The position numbers were made by a program, and so were the translations under genes. This document shows positions 6,852 to 6,899 of a stretch of 6,899 nt of DNA, in pieces (within the stretch, counting starts at the first letter, position 1; every line of letters begins with the position of its first letter). Origin of the DNA: Gemmatimonadota bacterium (GTDB lineage Bacteria; Gemmatimonadota; Gemmatimonadetes; Longimicrobiales; Gaopeijiaceae). The notes under the pieces were generated by a model. It was not told the origin of the DNA, did not search any database, and saw only the letters and a list, made by a program, of their open reading frames with translations. The stretch lies in the NCBI GenBank assembly GCA_007127575.1, contig SKZC01000342.1, forward strand, positions 1 to 6,899, in the 5' to 3' direction.

Positions 6852-6857
6852 CTCCTC
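6852..6857 (-). promoter_or_regulatory. tadB ribosome binding site
   Basis: GAGGAG sits 6 bases before the tadB ATG and overlaps the TGA stop of the upstream gene (TGAGGAG), a sign of tightly packed co-translated genes. Confidence 0.6.
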
Positions 6858-6899
6858 ATCGGATAGAGGCGTCCAGGTTCGCGAAGAGGCACTCCTCCA
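6856..6899 (-). CDS. C-terminal end of upstream gene, probably tadA/cpaF ATPase (partial)
   Basis: Thirteen codons (EECLFANLDASIR) ending in TGA at 6858-6856. Of the three minus-strand frames, this one has by far the strongest GC bias at third codon positions, matching the neighbouring genes, and it ends 10 bases before tadB. The tail is too short for any family assignment. TadA/CpaF is suggested only because it usually lies directly upstream of tadB. Confidence 0.45.
   Translation of the reverse strand, partial: EECLFANLDASIR

Noticed and set aside
5827..6868. CCTCTATC in both gaps flanking tadB, in opposite orientation
   Set aside because: Eight bases only, with no matching flanks and partly coding or ribosome-site sequence; no support for a regulatory repeat.

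Overview
The window is a GC-rich, densely packed bacterial segment. Most of it is one minus-strand gene train (about 834 to 6899) with almost no intergenic DNA. It meets a single plus-strand gene head-on at the left edge. Composition and gene content would fit a high-GC environmental lineage (Gemmatimonadota, Myxococcota and Acidobacteriota are possibilities), but nothing here fixes the taxon.

Reading in the direction of transcription (right to left), the train starts with the last codons of an upstream gene, probably the tadA/cpaF secretion ATPase by position only. Then come tadB and tadC, the two inner-membrane platform proteins of a Tad (tight adherence, Flp-type) pilus or secretion machine. 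They are followed by a small DUF192 protein, an AAA+ ATPase with an N-terminal winged-helix-like region, a four-helix membrane protein with long cytoplasmic coiled coils, and a lipoprotein with a von Willebrand factor A (VWA) domain and an intact metal-binding MIDAS motif. From tadC onward, each gene overlaps the next by 4, 4, 8 and 7 bases, so the accessory genes are very likely translated together with the Tad platform.

The most interesting point is the last three genes. A cytoplasmic AAA+ ATPase, a membrane protein with large cytoplasmic ends and a periplasmic coiled-coil loop, and an exported VWA lipoprotein together look like a trans-envelope module. It resembles MoxR/VWA partnerships in logic, but it is split across the inner membrane and joined to a Tad operon. 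Its function is not known to me; that it assists or gates the Tad machine is an inference.

At the left edge, positions 1 to 810 encode the C-terminal part of an asparagine-synthase-like (AsnB-type) protein on the opposite strand. Only 23 bases separate its stop codon from that of the lipoprotein gene. A 9-base inverted repeat straddles this convergent junction. No RNA gene, insertion sequence, CRISPR array or clear promoter was found, and there is no gene-free stretch longer than 29 bases.
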